A program made the position numbers and the translations under genes. The notes under the pieces were generated by a model. The model was not told the DNA's origin and did no database searches. It saw nothing but the letters and a program-made list of their open reading frames with translations. 15,700 nucleotides of DNA from an uncultured Eubacteriales bacterium (lineage in GTDB: Bacteria > Bacillota > Clostridia > Saccharofermentanales > Fastidiosipilaceae): contig CABKML010000028.1 in the NCBI GenBank assembly GCA_902373515.1, forward strand, positions 1 to 15,700, written 5' to 3'. Positions 1 through 8,700 of this stretch are shown piece by piece (position 1 is the first letter of the stretch; each line of letters begins with the position of its first letter).

Positions 1-39
1 AGATTACTATAATAATAAAAGAATTCAGGCAAAAACAAA

Positions 40-75
40 ATGGATGCCTCCTGTACAATACAGGATAGCATCCAT
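40..75 (-). terminator. Two-step hairpin, terminator-like on the minus strand
   Basis: ATGGATGC (40-47) pairs with GCATCCAT (68-75), and inside it CCTGTA (50-55) pairs with TACAGG (59-64) around a 3-nt loop. Read on the minus strand, the stem is followed by TTTGTTTTT (39-31), which fits an intrinsic terminator. On the plus strand no U-run follows. No minus-strand gene is visible between it and gltX, so what it terminates is unclear; it could stop antisense transcription. Confidence 0.35.
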
Positions 76-96
76 GTGTTCATCCTAGTTCATAAA

Positions 97-122
97 TATG
101 TGTCCAGTATTCTGGGTACATA
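97..122. other. 11-bp hairpin upstream of gltX
   Basis: TATGTGTCCAG (97-107) can pair along its whole length with CTGGGTACATA (112-122) around a TATT loop, with two G-U wobbles if the plus strand is transcribed. No U-run follows, so it does not look like an intrinsic terminator. Its role is unknown. Confidence 0.3.
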
Positions 123-203
123 TCACTTTGCAGGTCTTTAATTATTCGGCGGAAACAGGCGCATGAAATGGCGGACAAAGTAGAATATCGCCGAAATATC
201 TTA

Positions 204-209
204 TATAAT
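204..209 (+). promoter_or_regulatory. Possible -10 box of the gltX promoter
   Basis: TATAAT matches the sigma-A -10 consensus exactly and lies 33 nt before the gltX start. No good -35 box sits 17 nt upstream, where the sequence near 181 is AT-rich but off consensus. The promoter call therefore rests on the -10 box and position alone. Confidence 0.35.
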
Positions 210-242
210 TAAGTGATAATTTAAGCACATGGGAGAAAGTAT

Positions 243-1715
243 ATGCAAGAGGTAAGAACTCGATTTGCACCTAGCCCGACCGGCTTCATGCATATAGGTA
301 ATTTACGCACTGCTTTATTCGAATATTTAGTCGCAAAAGCACAACACGGTACGTTTATATTGAGAATTGAAGATACCGATCAGAAACGTCAGGTAGAGGG
401 CGCTTTGGCTAAAATTTACCAAACGCTGGCCAGCGTCGGCATGACTTATGATGAAGGCCCCGACAAGCCGGGGGATTGCGGACCTTACGTGCAAAGCGAA
501 CGCTTCGGCATGTATTTACCGGAAGCTTTGAAATTGGTAAAAAGCGGACATGCTTATTATTGCTTCTGCACCGAGGAACGCCTGGCACAATTGCACAGCG
601 ACTTGGAAAAGTCGGGTGCCTCATTTATCGGCTACGATCGGCATTGCCGCAACTTGAGTCGGGAGGAAGTAGAGGCGAAATTAGCTGCCGGAACACCTTT
701 CGTTATTCGTCAAAAAATGCCCGACAGCGGGGAAACAACTTATCATGATGAAGTCTATGGCGATATAACCGTGCAGAATAACACTTTGGAAGACCAAGTG
801 CTGGTTAAAAGCGACGGCTATCCGACTTACAATTTTGCCAATGTTGTCGATGACCATGCCATGCGTATCAGCCATGTCGTCAGAGGTTGTGAGTATTTAA
901 GTTCCACGCCGAAATATGTTTTATTGTATGAAGCTTTCGGCTATGAACAGCCGAAATACATTCATTTACCGCTGATTAACGGCAAAGACGGCAAGAAATT
1001 GTCCAAGCGGCACGGGGCCACTTCCTACGAGGAACTTATTAACGCCGGCTATTTACCGGAGGCGGTCATCAATTATTTGGCCTTATTGGGCTGGTCGCCG
1101 GCCTCAACGGAGGAATTATTCACTTTAAGTGAATTGGAACAGCAGTTCGATATCGCACATATTGCCAAAGCACCGGCAGTTTTCGACATTGAGAAATTAC
1201 AATGGTTCAACAGCCAATACATAATCCGCAAATCAACTGCGGACTTCTTCCGCTTGATAGAGCCTGCCTTGCAGGAACTTTGCGGCGATAAGCAGGAATT
1301 ATGGCAGAGATTGCAGACACAGCAGGATTTATTGGCCCGAATTTTACAACCGCGCTTATCCGTATTAACGGAGGTTCGGGAGAAACTGGCCTTTTTACCG
1401 AGTCTGCCGGAATACAGCACCGATTTATTTGTCCACAAAAAAATGAAAACTACATTGGAATCGGCCAAGGCGGTGCTTGCAGATTTACAGACCGAACTTA
1501 AGAATTTACCGAGCTGGACGGAAACGGATTTACATGATCTGATGATCAATTATGCCCAAAAACGTGAACTGAAAAACGGGATGGTTATGTGGCCGATAAG
1601 AGTGGCGGCAACCGGTATGCAGGTCAGTCCAGGAGGCGCCGTTGAAGCTTTGGTATTGTTGGGACGGGAAGAATCTTTGCAGCGTATAGAAGTTGCCTTG
1701 GAAAAATTAAAATAG
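243..1715 (+). CDS. gltX: Glutamate-tRNA ligase (GluRS)
   Basis: Cytoplasmic class I aminoacyl-tRNA synthetase that charges tRNA-Glu with glutamate using ATP. The 490-residue length fits bacterial GluRS. The N-terminal nucleotide-binding motif appears as HIGN (residues 17-20) in the usual RFAPSPTG context, and the KMSKS loop as KLSKR (252-256). The C-terminal third has the helical anticodon-binding character of the family, ending in a PGG(A)-type motif near residue 462. The ATG at 243 is preceded by GGGAG at 231-235, 7 nt away. The next gene, glnS, starts 37 nt downstream without a visible terminator, so the two are probably co-transcribed. Because a dedicated GlnRS is present, this GluRS is probably discriminating, charging only tRNA-Glu; that is inference. 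The family call is secure. Confidence 0.97.
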   Translation: MQEVRTRFAPSPTGFMHIGNLRTALFEYLVAKAQHGTFILRIEDTDQKRQVEGALAKIYQTLASVGMTYDEGPDKPGDCGPYVQSERFGMYLPEALKLVKSGHAYYCFCTEERLAQLHSDLEKSGASFIGYDRHCRNLSREEVEAKLAAGTPFVIRQKMPDSGETTYHDEVYGDITVQNNTLEDQVLVKSDGYPTYNFANVVDDHAMRISHVVRGCEYLSSTPKYVLLYEAFGYEQPKYIHLPLINGKDGKKLSKRHGATSYEELINAGYLPEAVINYLALLGWSPASTEELFTLSELEQQFDIAHIAKAPAVFDIEKLQWFNSQYIIRKSTADFFRLIEPALQELCGDKQELWQRLQTQQDLLARILQPRLSVLTEVREKLAFLPSLPEYSTDLFVHKKMKTTLESAKAVLADLQTELKNLPSWTETDLHDLMINYAQKRELKNGMVMWPIRVAATGMQVSPGGAVEALVLLGREESLQRIEVALEKLK

Positions 1716-1752
1716 GGAGAATGCAATAGCATATAGAAGAAAGGTTAAAGCT

Positions 1753-3474
1753 ATGAAAGAAGATGCTAACAAAGCAGTCGGAGTGAACGAGGCGGAAAAA
1801 CTCGCTGCAGCCGGTAATACAGAAACAAGCAATTTTATTCATCAAATTATTGACGAGGAATTAAAGGAAGGCGGTCGCTGTTACGGGCAAAAAGTCCATA
1901 CCCGTTTCCCGCCGGAACCTAACGGCTACCTTCATATCGGCCACGCCAAAGCTTTATACATTAATTTTTCTACCGCTGAAAAATATCACGGTCTTTGCAA
2001 CCTGCGGATGGATGATACCAACCCGGTCAAAGAAGATGTCGAATATGTCGAAGCAATAAAAGAAGATATTCATTGGTTGGGATTCGATTGGGCGGATCGC
2101 TTCTTTTACGCATCTTCCTACTTCGATAAAATGTATGAATTTGCCGTAGAACTTATCAACAAGGGTTTAGCTTACGTTGATGAATCGACGCCGGAAGAAA
2201 TTAAAGAAGCACGCGGCACCTTGCAGGAACCGGGCAAAGAAAGCAAATATCGCAATCGCCCGCTGCAGGAGAGCCTGGAATTATTCGCCAAGATGAAAAG
2301 CGGTGAAATAGCAGACGGTAAAATGGTTTTGCGGGCCAAAATCGATATGGCCAGCGGTAATATGAACATGCGTGACCCCGTAATTTATCGGGTTTTACAC
2401 AAAGAGCATCACCGTACCGGCAAAAAGTGGTGTATTTATCCCATGTACGATTTTGCTCACCCGATTGAAGATGCTTTGGAAGGCATTACCCATTCATTGT
2501 GCAGTCTGGAATTTGAAGATCATCGCCCACTTTACGATTGGGTAGTCAACAACATTTCCGTTGCCTGTAAGCCCCGACAAATAGAATTTGCCCGCTTAGG
2601 TATGTACAACACGGTTATGAGCAAGCGTAAATTGAGAGAATTGGTCGAACAGGGAATTGTCAGCGGTTGGGACGACCCGCGAATGCCGACTTTAAGGGGC
2701 TTGCGCCGCCGGGGCTACACCAGGGAAGCGATACGAGCTTTCATGGAAGGAATCGGAGTTACCAAACAACCGAATATGATTGAGTATTCCTATTTGGAGC
2801 ATTGCTTGCGGGATGATTTGAACAAAAGGGCAAGCAGACGGATGGCGGTTCTGCATCCGATTGAATTGGAAATAGTTAATTATCCGGAAGCTCAAAGCGA
2901 AATCTTATTAGCTGAGAATAACCCGGAAGAGGAAACTGCCGGTAAACGGGAAATAACCTTCTCCAAGCACCTTTATATCGAAGCGGACGACTTTATGGAA
3001 AACCCGCCCAAAAAGTATTTCCGCCTCTATCCCGGTAATGAAGTAAGACTGAAAGATGCCTACATTGTCAAAGCAGTCGATTTTGAAAAGGATGCGGACG
3101 GCAATGTGACCAAAGTTTACTGTGAATATGACCCGGAGACGAAAAGCGGTAAGGATTGTCGCAAAGTTAAGGGCACAATTCATTGGGTCGATCAGAAAAC
3201 CTGTCGGGAAGCTGAAGTCAGATTGTACGAACAGTTGTTCAGCGCCCAACAGCCGGATCAGGCGGAGAATTATCAAAGCTGCCTGAACCCCGACTCTTTA
3301 CAGGTATTGCACAACGTTAAACTGGAAGCGGCTTTAGGCTCTGCCAAAGTCGGGGAAAACTATCAGTTCATGCGGATAGGCTATTTTGTTTTGGACAACA
3401 AAGACAGCAGACCGGAACATTTGGTTTTCAACAAAAGTGTGGGCTTGAAAGACGGTTTTAAGCTGAAAAAATAA
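1753..3474 (+). CDS. glnS: Glutamine-tRNA ligase (GlnRS)
   Basis: Cytoplasmic class I synthetase that charges tRNA-Gln directly with glutamine. The 573 residues include an N-terminal extension of about 50 before the catalytic motif, against about 554 in E. coli. The signature PPEPNGYLHIGHAK carries HIGH at residues 61-64. The KMSKS loop reads VMSKR (288-292), the usual GlnRS form, followed by GWDDPRMPT and RRRGYT, which are strongly conserved in GlnRS and not GluRS. The C-terminal part is the beta-barrel anticodon-binding region. The start at 1753 has AGAAAGG at 1738-1744. Many Firmicutes make Gln-tRNA only through GatCAB transamidation, so a glnS directly behind gltX is notable and suggests an ancient acquisition; that is inference. 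Confidence 0.96.
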   Translation: MKEDANKAVGVNEAEKLAAAGNTETSNFIHQIIDEELKEGGRCYGQKVHTRFPPEPNGYLHIGHAKALYINFSTAEKYHGLCNLRMDDTNPVKEDVEYVEAIKEDIHWLGFDWADRFFYASSYFDKMYEFAVELINKGLAYVDESTPEEIKEARGTLQEPGKESKYRNRPLQESLELFAKMKSGEIADGKMVLRAKIDMASGNMNMRDPVIYRVLHKEHHRTGKKWCIYPMYDFAHPIEDALEGITHSLCSLEFEDHRPLYDWVVNNISVACKPRQIEFARLGMYNTVMSKRKLRELVEQGIVSGWDDPRMPTLRGLRRRGYTREAIRAFMEGIGVTKQPNMIEYSYLEHCLRDDLNKRASRRMAVLHPIELEIVNYPEAQSEILLAENNPEEETAGKREITFSKHLYIEADDFMENPPKKYFRLYPGNEVRLKDAYIVKAVDFEKDADGNVTKVYCEYDPETKSGKDCRKVKGTIHWVDQKTCREAEVRLYEQLFSAQQPDQAENYQSCLNPDSLQVLHNVKLEAALGSAKVGENYQFMRIGYFVLDNKDSRPEHLVFNKSVGLKDGFKLKK

Positions 3475-3629
3475 GGATGTTAGGCGGCGACTGGTTGCGG
3501 CCGTCCGTAGCCGGCAAGTCGGCGGACTGCATAAAAACGGCGGAATTTACACGGCAGCTGACCGCCGCTGCGACAGCCGATGTGAGCGAGCTGATGCAAA
3601 AGCCGCTGCGACAAAGTAAAATGCAAAAT

Positions 3630-3658
3630 GAAACGGGCACTATTTCGGCGCCCGTTTC
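3630..3658 (+). terminator. Hairpin between glnS and rlmD, possible weak terminator
   Basis: GAAACGGGC (3630-3638) and GCCCGTTTC (3650-3658) form a perfect 9-bp stem with an 11-nt loop. The tail is CCCTTAC rather than a U-run, so termination may be weak. Its presence supports 3475-3683 being non-coding, with rlmD starting at 3684 and not at the in-frame ATG at 3477. Confidence 0.4.
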
Positions 3659-3683
3659 CCTTACAAAACAGGAAGGCGACAAA

Positions 3684-5630
3684 ATGATTCCGAAAGATGC
3701 ACGACAAGTCCTGCAAGTCGGGCAAAAATTACAGCTGAAAATTAGTGCTTGGAACCAGGCAGGGCAAGGGGTTGCTCGCTACAACGGCATACCGATATTT
3801 GTCTCAGCGGCCTTACCCGGAGAAATATGGGAAACAACGATTACTTCGGTGAAAAAGAACTATGCGCAAGCTGCCCTTCTAAAACCCGAGAAAACGGTAG
3901 AATTCCGCACAACGCCCCGATGCTCGCATTACGGTGTTTGCGGCAGCTGTGAGCTGCAGCATATGACTTACGCTGCAACTTTACGCTTCAAGACGGAAAA
4001 GGTCGAGCAAGCCTGTCGCAGCATCGCCAAACTTGATACTACCGATGTTTTGCAAGCGACTTTGCCGTCACCTGTAAACCAACATTATCGCCAAAAATTG
4101 GTCTACAACTTCACAAGCTCTGCCCCCGCTGAAGCAAATGCAACTAATCAGTCCCAACTTGTTGATTTGGGCTTCTTTGCACCCAATTCTCATAATATTA
4201 TCCCGATTAGAGCCTGTACGGCCGAATTTTCCACAGCCGGCAACATTCGGCATGCGGTTCTGGCAACTCTGAATTGCGCCGAAATCCGGCAGGCTTTCAA
4301 GCGAGCCGGCGTCAAGCATTTGGTCTACAAGGAAAAAAGCGGGCAAGGTTTGTTCAAACGCCTGATGTTGCGTAGTGAACGTTCCAATCACAAGGTGCTG
4401 TTAACTTTTGTTTTGAATGCAGCTAAGACAGCGTACACGCCGTTAATGGCACAGGCATTTGCGTTGCTGGCACAAAAATTATTACCATCAAGTGCTGCGG
4501 AGCGTGAAGTAAATACCGGAAAAAGGGCTGCATCCCCGGATTTCGCTGCCACCAAGGAAAGTTCTACTGTAGCAAGGGATACCGCTGCTGCCGGAATTGC
4601 CGGAATTTATCTCAATTTTCAGCCGGAAAAAAGTAACAAAATATACAGCGATGATTTTTTGTTACTTGCCGGTCAAGCGACAATTACTGAAACTTTGCAT
4701 ATTACATCTAAGCCGTTGCTTTACACCATCGGTCCGGGTGACTTTTTTCAAATTAATCCCGCTTGTGCCGATGTGCTTTTTCAAAAAGCTCTAAGCTGTC
4801 TCAATCTGCAAGGGTCAGAAGTTGTTTACGATTTATATTGCGGTACGGGCAGTATTTCGCTGGCTCTTGCCCAACAGGCCAAAAAAGTTATCGGCATCGA
4901 AATTGTTAAGTCGGCTTGTGAGCATGCTGCGGCTAACGCGCGCTTGAACGGCTTGTCCAATGTTGAGTTTCACTGCGGTGCGGCAGGAGAGCTTTTCCCC
5001 CGTTTGTTCGCACAGGGTTTACTTGCGGATGTTGTGGTTGTTGATCCTCCGCGTAAAGGTTTGGATGAGCAAACAATCCGAACTATTTTGCAGATGGGCG
5101 CGCCCAAGGTTTTATATATTTCTTGCGATCCGGGCAGTCTCGCCCGTGATTTAGCCAAACTGACAGCGCCGAAGATTGAGGAGCAGCAAGGGCAGGGAAC
5201 GGTGCAGGGGGCGTCGGCGGGACCGGGCCGGGGGCAGACGCAGGGAACAGTGCAGGGACCGGCGTACCGCATAGAATGTTTGAAACCGGTGGATATGTTT
5301 CCGTTTTCGGAGCACGTCGAGACGTTATCTCTTCTTTCCAAACTTAATGTCGACAAACATATAGATGTTGAAATTCCGCTGAATGAGCTTGATTTGACAA
5401 GTGCTGAAAGTAAAGCGACTTATACACAGATAAAGCAATATGTGCTGGAAAAATTTAATTTAAATGTATCTACACTCTATATTGCTCAAACTAAAAGAAA
5501 ATACGGTATTGAATTAAGCAAGAATTACAACAAGTCCAAAAATGCAAAACAGGTTGTTCCACGATGTCCCCTTGAAAAGGAGGCTGCGATTAAGGATGCT
5601 TTATTGCATTTTAAGATGATAAGCAATTGA
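3684..5630 (+). CDS. rlmD: 23S rRNA (uracil-C5)-methyltransferase, RlmD/RumA type, with ICE-derived C-terminal tail
   Basis: SAM-dependent RNA uracil-C5-methyltransferase of the RlmD/RlmCD/TrmA family. An in-frame ATG at 3477 exists, but I place the start at 3684 because AGGAAGG (3670-3676) precedes it and a hairpin fills the space upstream; the product is then 648 residues. A TRAM-like N-terminus is followed by the [4Fe-4S] ligands C80, C86, C89 and C178, the SAM motif DLYCGTG (383-389), DPPR (454-457), the nucleophile C481 in SCDPG, and the catalytic Glu of HVET (544-547). Two low-complexity insertions are unusual: an Ala/Ser/Lys-rich one near residues 270-300 and a Gly/Gln-rich one near 500-525. 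After about residue 554 the gene switches to element-derived sequence, rich in Lys/Glu/Asn, for about 94 residues. All catalytic residues lie on the host side, so activity is probably kept. RlmD versus RlmCD specificity cannot be decided here. Confidence 0.9.
   Translation: MIPKDARQVLQVGQKLQLKISAWNQAGQGVARYNGIPIFVSAALPGEIWETTITSVKKNYAQAALLKPEKTVEFRTTPRCSHYGVCGSCELQHMTYAATLRFKTEKVEQACRSIAKLDTTDVLQATLPSPVNQHYRQKLVYNFTSSAPAEANATNQSQLVDLGFFAPNSHNIIPIRACTAEFSTAGNIRHAVLATLNCAEIRQAFKRAGVKHLVYKEKSGQGLFKRLMLRSERSNHKVLLTFVLNAAKTAYTPLMAQAFALLAQKLLPSSAAEREVNTGKRAASPDFAATKESSTVARDTAAAGIAGIYLNFQPEKSNKIYSDDFLLLAGQATITETLHITSKPLLYTIGPGDFFQINPACADVLFQKALSCLNLQGSEVVYDLYCGTGSISLALAQQAKKVIGIEIVKSACEHAAANARLNGLSNVEFHCGAAGELFPRLFAQGLLADVVVVDPPRKGLDEQTIRTILQMGAPKVLYISCDPGSLARDLAKLTAPKIEEQQGQGTVQGASAGPGRGQTQGTVQGPAYRIECLKPVDMFPFSEHVETLSLLSKLNVDKHIDVEIPLNELDLTSAESKATYTQIKQYVLEKFNLNVSTLYIAQTKRKYGIELSKNYNKSKNAKQVVPRCPLEKEAAIKDALLHFKMISN
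5193..5257 (+). repeat. 48-nt spaced direct repeat inside rlmD
   Basis: The 17-nt unit CAGGGAACGGTGCAGGG (5193-5209) recurs at 5241-5257 with one change (G to A), exactly 48 nt apart, so the frame is kept. Both copies encode QGTVQG. The stretch between is very GC-rich and encodes Ala/Gly/Arg. It lies between the catalytic SCDPG motif and the conserved PVDMFP segment, where relatives have a much shorter link. Confidence 0.7.
5313..5345 (+). other. Host-element junction (attL region) in the 3' end of rlmD
   Basis: The last conserved RlmD residues (HVETLSLLSKL) are encoded at 5313-5345. Downstream, the ORF continues in AT-rich sequence encoding a tail that is not part of normal RlmD. From memory, several Firmicute ICEs integrate at the 3' end of RumA/RlmD-like genes and restore its reading frame with an element-borne tail of this kind. 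The exact crossover cannot be fixed without the right end, which lies outside the window. Confidence 0.65.
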
Positions 5631-5655
5631 TATAGAAAATTTATAAAGACTAACG

Positions 5656-5686
5656 AAAGCGATAGTGTAAAAGCTACCGCTTTTTT
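5656..5686 (+). terminator. Intrinsic terminator after hybrid rlmD
   Basis: AAAGCGATAG (5656-5665) pairs with CTACCGCTTT (5674-5683) with one A-C mismatch, and the T-run covers 5681-5686. It lies 26 nt after the rlmD stop, on the element side of the junction. It should separate host gltX-glnS-rlmD transcription from the element genes. Confidence 0.75.
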
Positions 5687-5717
5687 ATTTGTCTGAAGAT
5701 AGAAAGGCAGAAAGAAT

Positions 5718-5780
5718 ATGACATTTGACTACTTTTATAAGCAAGAAACGGAAAAATACAGCTTTTACATGATACCTTGA
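5718..5780 (+). pseudogene. Replication initiator RepA (RepA_N type), 5' stub of 20 codons
   Basis: The ORF encodes MTFDYFYKQ, a short link, then YSFYMIP and a stop. The pattern FDYFY followed by F/Y-x-IP matches the extreme N-terminus of RepA_N initiators carried at the left end of many Firmicute ICEs and plasmids, as I recall them. The full protein would continue for a few hundred residues; here it ends after 20 because the DNA switches to helicase coding sequence. Its TGA (5778-5780) overlaps the ATG at 5780 (TGATG), so translation of the stub could feed re-initiation on the downstream ORF. The purine-rich AGAAAGGCAGAAAG before the start could serve as a ribosome-binding site. Identification rests on 20 residues and their position. 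Confidence 0.6.
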
Positions 5781-8700
5781 TGCACGAACTTGGAGTAACG
5801 GATGAGAATAGAATATCATTTGCCAAGTTTGTAAGGGATTCAGTAAGTTATGCTGTAGCTGCAAGATTTAATTTAGGTTATCCGATGGACTATGAACTTT
5901 TAAGAGAAAATCTTCAAAGACTTGACAGTGTATCTTTAATGAACTTTGGTGAATTTGTATCGGATATTAGCGAAAATATTATTAATCTGACCTTTCTAAA
6001 AAGCAAAGAGATAGAGCTTCAAAAAGAAGTTGCAACAAGTAAAAGATTGAGATATAATAATATAAAAGAAAAATCCGAGGAGGTAGAAGAAAATGGTGTA
6101 TTTGAAGGATCTACTAGAGGAAGCAAAAAATTATCCGGAGAACGAGTTCAGCGAACTGGAGAGTACGGACGAAATAGTGGAGAAAATCAGGGAGAATACG
6201 TTAAACAGCTTGGAGGAAGAAACGAGCTTTATGAAGGAATTTCCGAACCCGATTTACGCATTCATGAGGTTGGATTACCTTTCAGAGAGCGAGGAGGAGA
6301 GCCTATACGAGATGTTAGTGGATCTATACATGGAGAAGAAGCTGGTATCTCACTTGATGGAAATTCAGAGGCGAGCAAGCAACTTTATGAAATTAGAGAA
6401 GCCGAATTGGATGAAGGCATGGAACATAGAGAGCGAGGACGATCCAACGTATTGGGCGATGATTTCAGCCTTAAAAGAAGTGATAATCAAGGAAGTGGTG
6501 GAAAGTTAAAAGAAAATACTGAGGCAGAGATAAAAGAAGCTGAAAAGGCTTCTTTTTCTTTACCAGAAAACTCCTATGGACAGACACGCCTTACGATTCC
6601 GCTAACTGAGAATGATATAGATACCGTCCTTATTAACGGAGGAAATCACGATGGCGGCAGACTTCCTGTTATTGCTGAATTTTCCAAAGGAAAGAGCATA
6701 GAAGAATTGGGAGAATACCTCAAAGATACCTTTAAAGGCGGAAACGGGTTTTACATTGATGAAAGAGAAGTATCTTCCTGGTATTCGGATAAAGGCATTC
6801 ATTTAGCCTATGGAACTTCTGCAAGAGAAGATGATACGCAGGTCTTAAACTGGAATGATGCTGCAAAGAGGATAAATGAACTTCTTAATAGTGGGGAATT
6901 TGCTACAAATGTAGAGCTTTTTGAAGCTCTTGATTATGAAAGAGATCGGATTTCAGAATCTCTATGGTATCTATCTCATGATTTAAGTGAAGAAGGAAAA
7001 GAGCAAGGATATTTTGAACTTTTTGAAAGAGGTGGGGGCTTTTCGGAAGAAACAAAAAGATTATCTGAAGCATTAAAAAATCCTGAGTATCTGAAAGAAA
7101 CAATCAGAGAATATGACAGATTTATAGCAGGATATAAAGAAAATAGGAATGTACTAAGGTTTCACTATCACAAGGTAGATAGCCTTTATCAGAAATTACA
7201 GGAACTTGAGCTGCCACGAAAGGAATATAGCACCAATTTGACAGAACTTCCGAAGGTAAAGTCCTTTATTACAGAAGATGAAGTCCTTGAAAGTCTTTCA
7301 AGAGGAAGTGGCGTTGATAGAGGAAAAGAACGAATCACCAAGTTTTTTAAAGAAAATCATACGCTTCAGGAAAAAGCGAATTTCTTAAAAGACGAATATG
7401 GAATTGGAGGACATTCCCATGCTGTTTCCGGAGCAATGGGAAGTGATGAATGGCACGATGCTAAGGGACTTAAATTACAGAAAAATGATTGTAATGATGT
7501 GTTTCTTACTTGGACAAGTGTTGCAAAGCATATCGACGAGCTGTTTTCTAAAAATCTTTATCTTGAAGAAAAGGAAACAGAAAACAAGTCAAAGATTGAA
7601 GAACCACAATATTATTCCAAAGATGCTCCTGAAAACTTAATGACCGATGAAATGCTTGAAAGAGTGCCGGAGCTTTACGCACAGGAGGATGTAGCATTAG
7701 CGGATAAAGAGGTTCATGCTGCATATATCATTCCTTTCCGTTCTAATTGGACTTGGTATATGACGGAATATGACAGGGAAAGTGGCGATGCCTTTGGACT
7801 GGTACTTGGGATTGAACCTGAATGGGGATATTTTAATCTTGAAGAACTAAAGGAATTAAATGCCCAAAGGCTTATTTTAGAAGATTTTCCAAAGACCTTT
7901 AGAGAGCTGAAAGATACAGAACTTAAAAAGCAGATGGATGAGCAGGAGCTTCAGTCTGTCTTTAATGGAGAACTTAGCTTTGTAGAAGAAGAACTTGAAG
8001 CACCTGAAGAAACAGAAGAAGTTAGAAGGGCTGACACAGTTCAAGCTACCTTATTTGATTACCTCAAAGAAAGAGAAGAAGTAGAACTGAATAAAAAAGA
8101 GGAAATCCCTTTAGAGGATTTTGCAGTTAAAGCAGGTGATACCGTCTACTTTCATCATGAAGAATACAAAGTCAGAGAAATTTCTAAAAATGAAATCACA
8201 GGAAAAAATGACTTGTGGCTTGATCCTGTAAGGCAAGGCAATCATCAAATTCCGATTGTAGCCTTTACAGATAATGAGGATCTTATGAAGCAGATAAGCC
8301 TTGAAAGACCGAACTTTATTGTCGGAGATGAAGTCAAATACAAGGATAAAGACTATACCATCACACGCTTTGATGATATGGGAAATAACCTAAAGACGGT
8401 AACGGTTAAGGACAATACAGAATATCTTGGCGGTATGATAACAGGCTCCGATGTGATTCCTTATCGTCTGGAAGGCGACCTTGAGAGGGTATTTCAAAAT
8501 CAAACATATAAACATCCAGAGCAGACTACTGAAGAAGTAGAAATAAAGAAAGCAGAAGCTCATAACTTCAAAATTAAAGAAGAAACGCTACCTGACAAGT
8601 TATCTCCAAGTGAGAGATTAAACAATAACCTTGAAGCAATCTCGATGTTAAATCGAATTGAAAGAGGTGAGAGAGATTTAGATATTACCGCTCAGAAAGT

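Larger units (their letters stand above)
1..242. other. Intergenic region upstream of gltX with three inverted repeats
   Basis: I see no coding region here. It holds three inverted repeats: 40-75, 97-122, and a 7-bp pair at 145-151/189-195 (TTCGGCG with CGCCGAA). I found no T-box consensus, although T-box leaders often control aminoacyl-tRNA synthetase genes in Firmicutes. If the -10 box at 204-209 is used, all three repeats lie upstream of the transcript start and would not be leader structures. Confidence 0.5.

Noticed and set aside
1..242. T-box riboswitch controlling gltX
   Set aside because: No T-box consensus and no terminator/antiterminator pair with a U-run on the plus strand; the hairpins lie upstream of the likely transcript start.
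1073..1549. Minus-strand ORF of 158 codons inside gltX
   Set aside because: It is antisense to conserved GluRS coding sequence, rich in Ser/Cys/Asn, with no family resemblance.
3477..3683. In-frame ATG at 3477 giving RlmD a 69-residue N-terminal extension
   Set aside because: It lies 2 nt after the glnS stop, encodes nothing like a TRAM domain, spans a hairpin, and a better ribosome-binding site stands before 3684.
4970..5356. Minus-strand ORF of 128 codons, Cys/Pro-rich
   Set aside because: It is antisense to the GC-rich repeat and the catalytic part of rlmD; its length follows from that composition and no ribosome-binding site supports it.
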